Numbered from the stretch's first letter, positions 33,598 through 45,978 are shown. The stretch: 64,000 nucleotides of DNA from Hofstenia miamia (GCA_004352715.1 SCFE01000106.1:317358-381357), one strand, 5' to 3'. Notes: a model not told the origin generated them from the sequence alone. Translations and numbers: made by a program.

Positions 33598-34617
33598 GTT
33601 CTAGATGAGGTGCATCGGTGTGATGATAACAACGAAAATAGTTTTTGTATGTACTTTGGTTATCTCAAAGCTTTTAATAGAGTTACCCCCATCAGATATT
33701 GATTCCAAAGCTTCGTCATTTTGGTCTTGATGATGACTATATCGCTTTTTTCAGTTCATATTTAAGCAACCGTAGGCAATGTTATTTGTATAAATTGAAG
33801 CATTTCACTTTCGCTATCAGTGGCGTACCACAAAGCAGAATTTTAGGGCTGCCATTATTCTTAATGTTTATCAATGATGTACCACATTGTTTCAATAACT
33901 CTTGCATGCTTTAGGCTGATTATTGCAAAGCGTTTTCTAAGAATCCTGATGTTTTGAATATGGATATTACTGAGTTTATCAATTGAAATAGTCAAAACGG
34001 AATGACTATCAATTTCCCAAAATCCCAGCCTCTTGCTTTTTGTTCGAAACAACATGTTGGAAGCTTTGTTGAAAACAAAGAGCCATTTTAAGTGAATTTG
34101 TCAAAGTCCTTGGTTTGATTGTGGATTCTTCCTTAAACTGGTATCGTCATGAACTTTCCCAGCTTGAAAAGGGCCAGAAATGCATTCTCTATGTTAAAAC
34201 ACAATGTTCCTTTTCTTACAAGTGTCTCAATTAAAGTTAGCCTGATTCGTACTTGTGTTCTTAGCATTATTATGTATGCCAGCTCTACATGGGGGTCAAA
34301 TTCTACTCTTCTGTTAAAAATTGACAGTTTTATGGTTGTTGTCTGTCTTTGCTGGGCCCTTGGAAGTAAAATTTTACCCTGACATGCTACTAACTTCTAA
34401 TTACCTTCCATCATTGTCCATTGGCAAATGCATGATATTTTCTTTACGAAAGATATTTTAGATGGCAATAGTTGTATTGAAGTGCCCATTTTACAATTAG
34501 ACATAGCTTGGAAAAGCTCCGCTCATCTAAATACGTTGTTTATTAACGTTCTTCTTTTTTGTTTATGTACTCATTTTGAATTTGCATTCCACAATCGTGG
34601 TAAATAAGTATTTTCTC
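33598..34617 (+). pseudogene. LINE reverse transcriptase relic, 5'-truncated
   Basis: Pieces in LINE order: 'YFGYLKAFNRV' (motif A, catalytic Asp lost), 'LIPKLRHFGLDDDYI', 'FFSSYLSNRRQC', 'ISGVPQSRILGLPLFLMFIN', 'ADYCKAF' where YADD is expected, then 'RARNAFSMLKHNVPF' and 'CVLSIIMYASSTWG'. Both catalytic positions are altered and stops interrupt the frame. The tail runs into a (GTT)n tract, probably its 3' end. The minus-strand C-terminal fragment at 61570-62190 belongs to a similar family ('KANSSLFALFFNVPLNTS'). Confidence 0.8.
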
Positions 34618-34618
34618 G

Positions 34619-34650
<32 letters not shown>

Positions 34651-34651
34651 G
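34618..34651 (+). repeat. (GTT)n tail of a LINE
   Basis: About eleven GTT repeats immediately after the LINE relic. The minus-strand LINE at 39365-41480 ends in the complementary (CAA)n at 39253, so (TTG)n looks like the 3' tail used by this type of LINE. Confidence 0.7.
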
Positions 34652-34956
34652 CAATATTTGTCAAACTACTATATTTTGCCATTAAAAGATTTGGTATCCT
34701 CAAACTTTTCTAAATTCATATCTTATTAATACATTTAATGACTTTGCTATGTTGTTTGTTATATGAAAAACTCAGATAACGGCACGCCTGATGGCTTCTG
34801 ACAATGCTATAGCAAAGAAAATGGCAATTTTGCAGTTTACAACAAAATTTGACGTTATATCCGTTAATTTCAACAACCGAACTAAAATTGTGAACTTATT
34901 GTATATATTATATCGACGATTTATGAGAATGTTTGTATTAAATTTTTAATGTTTAG

Positions 34957-35061
34957 CCCTATCAGTATGGGATTCCCTTTCAATATTATTTGATGGCCCA
35001 ATCGACGTTGGTCAAGCTTTAGCAAGTTATACACTTCCCGGCGTCATTCTGCAAAGACTTG
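34957..35061 (+). CDS. Class A GPCR, exon 2 (TM2 and first extracellular loop)
   Basis: 105 bases between TTTAG and G|GTAAAA. In the phase set by exon 1 it encodes 35 residues starting ALSVWDSLSILF, a TM2 whose Asp (residue 67) matches the conserved sodium-site Asp of class A receptors. The following loop is ASYTLPGVILQRL. It leaves one base for a codon completed in exon 3 (GAT, Asp97). Phase 1 at both ends and the matching receptor content on each side make this exon convincing although it is short. It has no cysteine, so the usual TM3 disulfide partner is absent. Confidence 0.8.
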
Positions 35062-36349
35062 GTAAAATATCGTTCATTTAAATTTGTATATGAACACTAA
35101 GACTATCATCAGAATACAAATCTAATACACTAGATATCATGTATGCATATGCATATACATGTACATGTGATGAAATAACTTACTTATTTAAAACATAATT
35201 ATTACTTCTGCAAATTTAGTGTGATTTTCATAGTGGATTGCTTTCTCTTGTTGATAAAAATATAGCAAGTTTATGTTATTTAAATGATCTTTTTCAAAAT
35301 GGCCAGTTGTTTAATTAATGTGTGTTTCATTACAATGATCACATTGATGAAACGCGTTCTTTGAGTTTTGCTCTGAAGGCATGCATATGCATTCCATTTT
35401 AAGTTATTGCAATTTTGAAGTTCTTAAAGAGTATTTTTCCTATATTTATATTGAATGTATGGTAAATATCTTCAACATAGTGGCTAATTTCTTTAAATTT
35501 AAATTAATTTCTCTATTAATTTACTAGAACACAGTTCTAATTCAAATGAAATCTTGATTCAAACGAATTATGGTTGCGCTCAATTTCAGGAATTAGGAAA
35601 ATTTTATATTTTGTCTTCAAAATTACATGTAAATCCAAGCATATTAATTTTCTTGTATTTATAAAATAATGTATTTTTATTAATATATTGTTTATATATA
35701 ATATATAATGTTGGTTCCCTTGTATTGCTTAATAATGTTCATTGCAAGTTGAGCGAGCCTTGTTGAAGTGACTATCAAAATGGTCTTCTTTATTTGAATG
35801 TTAATGTTGACAAATTTCTGAGTTTAAATGACCTAAATGATGTTCATGAACATTATCCAGGTGAAGAAGAAAATTTTTAAATATTATTAAAAACTAATTA
35901 TCTGATAATTGCTGAAGTCTTATACATGGAGAAAGAAGTCAGATCAAAGCGAATGAATAAGCAAAACAATTTTTATATATATACGTTTATATAAGATAGA
36001 GTGCATCTTCGATTATCCAGACTACTTGGGACAGCACAAAACCTCAATATATAAAACATGTTTCTCACTAAACAACTTACGGGTCAGAGGAATGGTAAAA
36101 TAATGGTTAAAACATGTCAAAATTGTAATACACAACACATAAATACACAATCGATTATACTTCTTTTTCATCTATTCAGCCCTATCATTTTAGGCAGTCT
36201 GGATAATTGAATTCCGGATAATTGAAGTTCCAAATAATCGAAAATCCATTGTGTGATAAGATAAGATAATCTGTATTTAGTTGAATTTTTGTAATTTATA
36301 TCAAATTTTTTAAAACAATACGGTCATTATCCATGATCTAAATATATAT

Positions 36350-36401
<52 letters not shown>

Positions 36402-36421
36402 TTTATTGGGAAAATTCCTAG
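35062..36421 (+). other. Receptor intron 2, no other feature
   Basis: 1,360 bases from GTAAAA to CCTAG. AT-rich, with no transposon recognised. A (TA)n tract (about 36343-36397) ends about 24 bases before the acceptor, so little polypyrimidine tract exists. The microsatellite could influence splicing. Confidence 0.65.
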
Positions 36422-37053
36422 ATGCTGCGGCAGATTGGGTAACCACAACAGTTGCGCACTGGATTGTTGTGGCAATTTCATTCGATAGGTTTGTGGCAGT
36501 GCATTTTCCCATAGTTTATCAGAACAAATTCTCCCAAAGACAATCTGGTTTTGTAACTGTAATTTTCTTCACAGTATTTATTAGTTTTACAATGGGACCT
36601 ATAGTAATCTACACACGTGGCAAGTGTCGTTTCATGTACTGTAGTCTGTCTCCGGAATGGAAAGAAACCGGAGTAAATGAATTTCTGACATTTTATCAAG
36701 GTGTCGCTCCTACCTTGTTTGTAACACTTTTTAATGTATTGATTGCTGTTAAGATCATGTTGCGTAAAAGAAAGTCTGCATTAAGCACAAGTAAGACACC
36801 CAAAAAAGAAGGAGTTGAATTGCTGCTATTTGTAGTGTCGGTCAGTTTTCTGTTTTTTAATTGTGTCGCTCATATTTCTTGGTACATACGCTATAGCTCT
36901 GGCATTAATAAATGTACTGTGGTTTATGAAGCGGCTGCAATACTGGTAAGCCTGGTTCGTGTAGTAAACAATGGTATTAATTTCATTCTCTACATTCTTT
37001 TGGGAAGGTCTTTCAGGAACAGATTTATTGAACTTATTTGGGGACGGAAGTAA
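36422..37053 (+). CDS. Class A GPCR, exon 3 (TM3 to TM7 and C-terminus)
   Basis: Completes a 306-residue seven-helix receptor (184 + 105 + 632 coding bases). TM3 is WVTTTVAHWIVVAISFDRF, with DRF (118-120) in place of DRY. TM4 follows QRQSGFV and lacks the usual Trp. The second extracellular loop has two Cys (KCRFMYC). TM5 keeps its Pro (GVAPTLFVTLFN). TM6 (FVVSVSFLFFNCVAHISWY) lacks the CWxP motif. TM7 ends NNGINFILY, where most receptors have NPxxY. The NxxNFxxY ending is seen in many invertebrate peptide-receptor-like families, so an orphan peptide receptor is my best reading. The position that normally holds the TM3 disulfide Cys is Gln94. Reading frame intact; acceptor CCTAG at 36421; stop TAA 37051-37053. 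Ligand unknown. Confidence 0.9.
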
Positions 37054-38885
37054 TGAACTTTTCCATTCCATTATATTGAAAATGCATGTAAATATTGCAT
37101 GGCCTTAATATTCAATTTTATAAATATATTTCCTGACATCGATCGGCAGTAATGTTTGATATCTTGCTTGAACAAAAAGACTTAATATCAAAATCAATAT
37201 ATTTTGCTAATTTTTAGTATTGTCAGGAAATTGTAACCATAAAATTATGTAACACTAAATATGTTATAATTGACAAAGCCAGTAAAGACATTGTTTTAGA
37301 AATATGTTATTATTATTTAATGCTGGACTTATACCACTGTGTAATATGATGCAGCTGCTTTTAGTGTAAGGTGATCCCAGTAGATGTTGTGAGTTCTGAA
37401 ATTCTTCTAAGCAACTCTCTTAAAGTTTGTTTTACATAATTCGCCACGGACACACCTAGTGTTATAAAAAACCATTCGACAAGTCTTCCAAATTAGTAGG
37501 TGATCTTAAATTGAAGACTGATTTTATTCTATATGTGGTTGATTTTATTTTCAAATTTTCGATTATCGATCTAATACTCGTAGGATTTCTTATTCCTATA
37601 TATTTTACTTTGAATGCATTTATGAATAATTTTTTTTAATTTAAATTTCCATTGTGATCTATGAGGTCAATTATATGTTGTTTCTTTCTTAGAATTTTAG
37701 CAATTCAAGGGTTCACACAAAGTATATTGAAAATGTATTTCCTATTCTCTGACAGTTACGAATACAATTATTTCCTTAATATCAGGGCTAAAACTACCCT
37801 GAGTTGATTTTACGCCCCTCACGTTAAAATATATAAGCGTCAGAACTTTATATGAGATCTGGGCCAATTCTATTAGGAGACCGAAAGTTTTCTGATGAAG
37901 ATCTTCCGTTTTTGAAGATAATTGCAAATGCAGATCTAACGCCGTGCAAATTCAAAATACTTACAATCACAAATATGTTGATTTGCAATAATACGATCCT
38001 AGCTATTATACAACATTTCCCTAATGTGCTGGCATTCTTTGTCACGACAGTTCGTTATCTTTTAACAAATTTCACTTAGCAGAAAATTTTTATAATTTAA
38101 CTATTCTTATTTTTTTAAGATTTGGAACATGCAGCGCGTCGTCGAAGAATCAAGTGGTTTCCCATCAATAACAATTTGAAATCAAAAATACCAAAATTTA
38201 TATCAAAATAGAATAAATGCAGATGCAGAAAATAATACTATACTGTATTCCGAAATACCACATTATTAGAATGATGGTGATATATACTGATAGAAAAGAA
38301 ATTTTTTATGTAACTTGATTTAACTTTTCTAAGGCATGTAATTTAGTTGATCGTGAAGTCTAATATCCTTGTAATTGACCTTATTTACTAATAGCAAAAA
38401 TATGTGCAAATTAATAATGAAATGTCTTGCAAAATGATAATTGAATTGGGTTTATAGAAAATAAATTTAATTTTATTGTATTTTTTAAAATTGGTACAAA
38501 CACTCTTCACAAAATTATCTATAGAAAAATCAACAAAAAATTGACAAATGCCACAAATTTTACATTACATTTAAGTTACGCACTTCAATTTCCGTGTAAG
38601 TTGCAGCCTACTTTAATAGTTTGAACGCTTTTTTCCACTGAAATTCGAATAATTCAGAACGTACAATTTGTTACGAAAATGATTACCATTAAAATTTAAA
38701 AAATAATTTGAAATTGAGTAAAGCGCACACTAAAATTTATAAATTTCAATTATTGGCTTGGTAAATTTTTCTAATTCATCTTAATCTAAATGGTTTTCTC
38801 TAAGCAGCTCATCGTAATATTAATTGAAAAGTTTGATTTTACTTAAATGAATTCGACATAAATATGCAGTTAAATGTAGGTAGCG

Positions 38886-38930
<45 letters not shown>

Positions 38931-39252
38931 ATAATTTCATCGAATTTCTATAAAAAAATATTTTAGTCTTTAAGCGGTGGAATAAAATGTCGTTAAGGAT
39001 TTCACTATACGATTAAAGTGCAAATTTTTAGAGAAACCGTAATTCTCATGTATTTTGACTAATGCGAGTAAAAACATCAATGATATCCCCAGTTTAAGGG
39101 TTTAATATTAACTAATACTTTAAACTCGCTTCTTTTTTTAATTATTAAATAATTTTCATTCAAAATGTGACATAAACTTTGCATATTTTATGACGTGTTT
39201 GCCAGATTCTTACCCAAATTGCTGAATAACAGAAAAGGAAGGGGGAAATTGT
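37054..39252. other. Downstream of the receptor gene, no gene recognised
   Basis: The first 78 bases are duplicated at 32031-32108 and are presumably receptor 3' UTR. No clear AATAAA is close to the stop. Open frames at 37742-38079 overlap on both strands and have no family features. A (TA)n tract lies at about 38888-38927. Confidence 0.4.
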
Positions 39253-39310
39253 TCAACAACAACAACAAAACAACAACAGCAACAACAACAACCACAACCA
39301 CAACAATACC

Positions 39311-39364
<54 letters not shown>
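39253..39364 (-). repeat. (CAA)n tract, probable 3' tail of a minus-strand LINE
   Basis: A long imperfect CAA array, (TTG)n on the minus strand. It sits where the tail of the minus-strand LINE (39365-41480) is expected. A plus-strand open frame over it would be poly-threonine and is an artefact of the repeat. Confidence 0.7.
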
Positions 39365-39365
<1 letters not shown>

Positions 39366-41480
39366 TATATTCAAGTTCTTATGCACATATACATGTATTA
39401 AGTTTACAAGCTTATTAAGAACATAAATAATGCAACTTTCTTCATATGAGCTTATTTATCACTGTAAATGTTTGTTTCTTGGTTACATTTATAAACTACA
39501 TATAAATTAATAAATATTTTTTACTTATTGTTCTTGAGTTATACATCTTATTCTATAATTAGTCAGATAATTGATATTTTTGTTACATTCAATGTTTTTC
39601 AACTTTTTAAATATTGTACAATTTTTTTCACTTCTACTGTAGTCCAATTTGTTCCATAGCGATATTGAATAATTTAGGAACTCGTTCTTCATTACTTTTA
39701 TATTATACTTAGTTGTACCAAATGTAATTGTTCTTTGATTTAGATGATTAGAAATATTCGATTTTCTTTTTCAAAATATCGATAAACATCTAATATTTTG
39801 AAGAGTTTCTAATGATCTTAGATGGTATTTACGCATTATTTCTTTTTGAATTTTTTTACTAACTATGTTTATTCCCCATTTAAATACTTTCTAATTTCGA
39901 TTTTGCTTTTTTCTTTAAGTTCGTTAATAAACAAGATCAGTATTAGAAATGGGATAGAACAGGTGATCGAGGGAGTATTACTTTCCATTCTATTGGTAAA
40001 AGCTTTCAAATTTTTTTAATTTATCTTATACCATATGCTATTTTTTTACATATCTTAATATCTTCTAATGTTGATTCATTTATCTATTTTTAGTTACTAT
40101 TGATATAGTTTTTCAATACTTAGCTTTAACAAATTATTATTTAAGAATGATTGCAATTTTTCGACATTTTCTTGTAAAATGAAAATATAATTTCAATCAA
40201 ATAGAATGGTTTATTGAATTAAATGCCTTTGAAATATCTAGTGATGCTATATATATTTTTTCATTCAGATCTAATTTTGATCACCAGTCTTCAACAGCAA
40301 AAAGTAAAGCATCATTTGTGGATAAATCTTTTTGAAATCCAAACTCATGTTTTGATATTAATTCATTTTAATCCACATTTAGATTTGGTTGTATAATAAT
40401 TTTTCAAATATTTTATTAATTACTGTTAAACTGAAACTAATCTGTAATTTTCTGCAAGATCTGTTCTTCCTTCATTATAGATTGGTGTAACTTTAGCAAT
40501 TTTTAAGTAATCAGGGTAAGTTGATTTTGCCAAACATTGATTAATTAAGTCACTTAGATGTCTCAATAAAATACCTATGGCACCTTTCAACAGCCAGGGA
40601 GAAAATTCACAAAGACCTTTCGCTTTGTTCCAATTAATTTTCTTTTTTTCTTTGTAAAATTCTACTAAGGTAATATATCTTGATTTAGAGGGATAAACAT
40701 TTTTTTCTAATATTGCAATGCTTGTGATAGAAATGTTTAAACTTTGTATTTAGGTTGTCATTCATTCCTAGTTTCGCGTCTTTCATTTAAAATATTACTG
40801 ATTTCTTTGTCATTTGTAATACATTCAACATTATTTACAATTATTTGTATTTATAAATACAATTAATTACTTTTTTACTTACTTATTATCATTTTATACA
40901 TTAGCAATTCCATTTTCTTCTTTAAAATTTAATAAATTCGAAATAAATGACTACTTTTGTTTAACAGAATTTTTCCCTTAAAAGATTTTTTGTAAAAATG
41001 CTTTTAGAGCAAAGTTGCATTTTGTTTAGGCATTATTTTTAATGTTTTATTGTTATCATAGCTGGCTTTGTTCTGTTTTGACAAAAATGTGCGTATGATT
41101 ATGCTTTTTTCTAATGCATTCTTTCGTTTCTTTAGACACGCTTTGTTGTCATTCTTTACATTGTGTTTTTGAATCTTTGTAATAGAACAAACCTTATGAT
41201 AAATATTTGTTAAATTATTGATTATAAACATCATTTTTTGATCCAGTGTTGTACCAAAGTAATAATAATTCCAGTTTAAATTGATCAATTCCTTCAAAAT
41301 TTTATTGTTATTAAAGTATTTCTTTGAATGAAATCTTTTACTGCAATATATCCGTGAATCTGTTTGAGTCTTATTATTAAATATTGTACTCGTCAGTAAG
41401 TGATTTGATGTGAAAAAAATCTGTAACAAAATCTTCATAGTCTTAATACTTGAGATGTCAGTAATGATATAACCTATCAA
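39365..41480 (-). pseudogene. LINE relic, endonuclease-RT linker to RT C-terminus
   Basis: From 41480 downward on the minus strand there is a linker frame (158 codons, 'KILKELINLNWNYYYFGTT', 'CSITKIQKHNVKN'), then 'FKGLCEFSPWLLKGAI'-like and 'YPDYLKIAKVTPIYNEGR' pieces. These are followed by 'HEFGFQKDLSTNDALLFAVE', 'KIYIASLDISKAFNSINHSI' (motif A, Asp kept), a degraded 'PFLILILFINEL' block, and C-terminal 'SLWNKLDYSRSE'. Many stops separate the pieces. The endonuclease domain is not visible and the YADD box was not found. The tail is the (CAA)n at 39253. Confidence 0.75.
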
Positions 41481-43153
41481 AATTGATATGCGTTTGTATA
41501 TTTTTATATAGAACTTCCATTATAAAGGGGTACCCATACAGAAAAACTTAAAATTCAAATAACACAAGTTATCCTGGCAATATTAGGCTTATATGATAAA
41601 GCAAGTTAGAAATTGTAGAAATCTGGTTTGAAAAATTATTTTCTGTTCTGGTTTCCATGGAAACCACTAAATTAAAAGATATAATAAGGCTAAATTAAAA
41701 ACGTTAATATCTGTATAACTGAATATTCCAAGGGATTCTTCTGTTATATTTGAATCTACATCAGTTTTACAAAGTAAGATATCATTTTTGTCATTTAATT
41801 TCAATTGTTCCACACTAGGCCATTCGTTCCCAAATTTTTAATTAACTTCTCAACATCTTGAGCAGTTTTTTGCATTCTTTTTTGTTTAAATTGCTATCAT
41901 CATTTTTTAAATTATTACTCGAAATGACTAACTTTGGCATAAATACATTCCAAGGTTAAAATTCCAGCACTTTGCATAACAGTGGTTATTTTGGCACTTT
42001 TTCTCTAAAAACGCAAAACCGATACTCTTTGTGTCATTAACAAAAACTAGCAAATTTCATAATTCATTTGAGTTTTTAACTCGCTAATGCCACACAATTT
42101 TTTATAATTCATAAAGTGCTAGCTAACGAAATTGATTAATTATAGCAAAAATATAACAGATCTGTTAGCAGATTTGAAAGTATATTTATATCGTTTTTTA
42201 ACCAAACCGTTGACAAATCTATTAAACAGATTATAAATACGTTCATCACCGCTGGCAACCCGACCATACCCGAAGATAATTCAGACAATAACGTCTGGGT
42301 CGACCTAAACCTTCAAATTTCTACTAAAATGTAAAACTGAAACTATGTATTGCAATAAGCAATTAAAAGCATAAAAAACAAGATTACGCATATACACCTT
42401 AGTTGTCAAAATTTAAAACGAGTTTAAAAAATATATATATAATCATGGACATCTGTGATCAGCTAGCTTATAAATAATAAGTTAGCCGATCACAAAGGTC
42501 CATGATATAATACAATTCGAATTGCACAAAACTCTTCAAATTTATATTTGATAAAACATCCGACGGAATTTACAATGATTATACAAATATTCAACTAAAT
42601 TATAAAATAAATAAAATTAAGGCAAGTTGCTAACGAAATCCAATGAATCGTTCAATTTCGTAGAGCATATGTGGCGGGAGAGGCATCGAATGATGAAAAT
42701 GAAATGGCACTGAATCGCACTAAAACTATACAAGTTAAATACAGAAAAAAACACGGAACATTCAACGAGGCAGGCACACAGGCTTGTACATGCATCCATG
42801 GAAAGCCATTTCCATGAAAAATTCAAGGAATGGAAAAATAAAATGAGTGAAATGTCACCATCATATATTTGACGCGTACAGACAGATGTGAACCTTGAAT
42901 GTCTTGAATGTAATGAATATGTACGTATACAACATAGCTTAAATTTTAACTAGTCGTCAACGCAGATACAACAAAATCGGTTAATAGCAAGGAAATATCG
43001 TAAAAATCCGTACATAATATATATCCAGGAAATTTCAATTGATTTATATATTATTTATATAGAATTGATATTCAGGCTGTTAGGTATAGGCGTGTACAGT
43101 CAATCAAGAAAATTGTTAAAACTTTTGCTATTACAAACTAACTAATATTTAGG
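41481..43153. other. No gene; one long hairpin and a single hAT-like end
   Basis: Holds the hairpin at 42442-42506. At about 42247-42310 there is a GC-rich patch, 'CACCGCTGGCAACCCGACC' with GGGTCGACC downstream, resembling the ends of the MITE at 12294-12591, but I found no partner end. Nothing coding recognised. Confidence 0.4.
42442..42506. repeat. Long inverted repeat (30-bp arms, 5-base loop)
   Basis: Arm 42442-42471 (ATCATGGACATCTGTGATCA, continuing AGCTAGCTTAT's length to 42471) pairs with 42477-42506 at 26 of 30 positions around the loop AAATA. It would form a stable hairpin in DNA or RNA. No flanking target duplication or coding context was seen. Possible origins are a miniature foldback element or a small structured RNA. 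Confidence 0.7.
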
Positions 43154-45232
43154 TAGAGAGCTATTTGTTCATGAAGCATTATATAACAAAAATAATTTCT
43201 ATTACTGTTAATCTCGAAATTTCTATGAACTTTTTAAAATCTGTAATGGTTTCTCTACAAAAATTTTATAAACACTCATAAATAATGAACAAATAAACAA
43301 ATCCAAAATTACATTGACACGACGTCTCATGTTCACAGTGCGTCTCAACAGGGCGATCTTTCTAAAGAAAAAATTAGTGGGAGTTATTTGTTACTCCAAT
43401 GGACTTTGGACCTGAATATTTGAACATTGTGTATGGTGTATGGGATGAATCTGAAAGTTTTTAAATTTTCATTGGACAACAGTTACTATTTTCAAATACT
43501 TCTGACATATAAATAGCTTTGGGCACAAATATTCCCCATTATATGAGAACACATTCACTAATTTATATATATATATATATATATATAGGCTTGGAGAGAT
43601 TTGTTAAAAACTGAATAAAATATTTTACATCATTTAAATTACACTGAGAAGTTTAGGATTCAGATCGTTTGGACGCAATTCTCTTTTTTCAAATTTAGAA
43701 GGAATTGTTTACTATTAATGATATTATTGATCATTTTCATCTATATGTAAATCTGAACAACGACAAAAAATTTTATTCAAATGGACCATATATATTTTAG
43801 TTAAATCTATTACAGTAAGCAAAAAAACAAATTATTTAACCTTATTTCAATTTTACCAAAACCAGAAGGCATTCATAATTTTATTGAAGTCATGTACAAG
43901 GATGGACAAGGGTACAGAAGTTCATACCCAAACTGATCCACACTCGCAGAATACATTTCCGCAACAAACCCACATCCACTCATAGTTCATCTAAAATCGC
44001 ACTGTTATTTTGATATACACACATCAAACCCACACGTACTGTTTTCAAATATTTGATGCGAGAGTTGTAAAATATACACTCATATTCAAATATATCTCTT
44101 GAATATCATGGCTCATTTAGGTACAATAAAATGTGCTAGTAGCTTTTTTAGTACGAATGACCATCATTGTTGTAGTATCAAACATCACTTTCNTAGAGAG
44201 CTATTTGTTCATGAAGCATTATATAACAAAAATAATTTCTATTACTGTTAATCTCGAAATTTCTATGAACTTTTTAAAATCTGTAATGGTTTCTCTACAA
44301 AAATTTTATAAACACTCATAAATAATGAACAAATAAACAAATCCAAAATTACATTGACACGACGTCTCATGTTCACAGTGCGTCTCAACAGGGCGATCTT
44401 TCTAAAGAAAAAATTAGTGGGAGTTATTTGTTACTCCAATGGACTTTGGACCTGAATATTTGAACATTGTGTATGGTGTATGGGATGAATCTGAAAGTTT
44501 TTAAATTTTCATTGGACAACAGTTACTATTTTCAAATACTTCTGACATATAAATAGCTTTGGGCACAAATATTCCCCATTATATGAGAACACATTCACTA
44601 ATTTATATATATATATATATATATATAGGCTTGGAGAGATTTGTTAAAAACTGAATAAAATATTTTACATCATTTAAATTACACTGAGAAGTTTAGGATT
44701 CAGATCGTTTGGACGCAATTCTCTTTTTTCAAATTTAGAAGGAATTGTTTACTATTAATGATATTATTGATCATTTTCATCTATATGTAAATCTGAACAA
44801 CGACAAAAAATTTTATTCAAATGGACCATATATATTTTAGTTAAATCTATTACAGTAAGCAAAAAAACAAATTATTTAACCTTATTTCAATTTTACCAAA
44901 ACCAGAAGGCATTCATAATTTTATTGAAGTCATGTACAAGGATGGACAAGGGTACAGAAGTTCATACCCAAACTGATCCACACTCGCAGAATACATTTCC
45001 GCAACAAACCCACATCCACTCATAGTTCATCTAAAATCGCACTGTTATTTTGATATACACACATCAAACCCACACGTACTGTTTTCAAATATTTGATGCG
45101 AGAGTTGTAAAATATACACTCATATTCAAATATATCTCTTGAATATCATGGCTCATTTAGGTACAATAAAATGTGCTAGTAGCTTTTTTAGTACGAATGA
45201 CCATCATTGTTGTAGTATCAAACATCACTTTC
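43154..45232 (+). repeat. Exact 1,039-bp direct duplication around a single N (probable assembly artefact)
   Basis: 43154-44192 and 44194-45232 appear identical, including an embedded (TA)n tract of the same length, and are separated by one N at 44193. Identity extending through a microsatellite is not expected of a natural duplication and is what an unmerged contig overlap gives. The content is non-coding apart from a GC-rich fragment (from about 43897 and 44937) resembling the end of the 32887-33255 MITE family. Any gene model should count this sequence once. Confidence 0.9.
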
Positions 45233-45924
45233 CTTATTGAATGCTTGCTAAATAATGTTTAGAACGAACTTAATGATAGGACTTAAACAATATATCAATC
45301 TATGTAAACCTTTTGAACAGACAAGTGAAATCTGTATCTCCACAAAATACCGCTATGCTTCATGCACATGTGCCAAAATATATAAGCTTAAATAATATAC
45401 GGATTAAAATGATGGATTCGTCAATTAGCAAAATGTACGTAAACATGATAACAGATAATTTACCAAATTATTGATTCCAACAAAGGCTTGATTAGCTTGT
45501 AATGATGGTCTGTTGGTAAAAAACGATACCATGTCTTTTTTCTTAAGAATTGGAATGATGTGGCCTTCGGTTGAGAAAACAAATTCTGAACTTCGTTGAT
45601 TGAAAATATTTTCTTCATCGAAGAGCTAAAAATTAGCATAATAATTATTTTACAGCGAAAGAAAGAACTAAGTGTATTATCCACTCGAAAGTCTAGTAAT
45701 ATATTTACAAAAAGTTCAATCGCCATTTAATTTATAAATATAATTATTTGCTAAAATACTTTTTAGAATATAGCTTCTGCAATTTTTGTATGATTGGATT
45801 TCATTAAAATTGTAAAGTTTTTCCTCTTAGGTGCACGTTCGTGACAATATATTTCCAATTGTCTTCTCGTTTCCCCAATGTATGAGCTTTCACATTAATC
45901 ACATTTATAATTGTACACAATATG

Positions 45925-45978
<54 letters not shown>

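Larger units (their letters stand above)
11786..34956 (+). other. Receptor intron 1, 23 kb, packed with nested transposons
   Basis: Bounded by GT at 11786 and TTTAG at 34956. It contains plus- and minus-strand transposon relics described separately, two assembly gaps (20042-20109 and 25827-26318) and a broken copy of the receptor's terminal exon at 31993-32108. Because the intron crosses gaps and repeated sequence, its true length and contiguity are less certain than the exon-exon phase match. Confidence 0.7.

Noticed and set aside
39195-39401. A poly-threonine protein
   Set aside because: It is the translation of the (CAA)n/ACAACA array that forms the tail of the minus-strand LINE.
42247-42310. 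A second member of the 12294-12591 MITE family
   Set aside because: One GC-rich end is similar, but no opposite end or target duplication was found.
43154-45232. A genuine recent tandem duplication
   Set aside because: Identity through a microsatellite and a single separating N fit an unmerged contig overlap much better.
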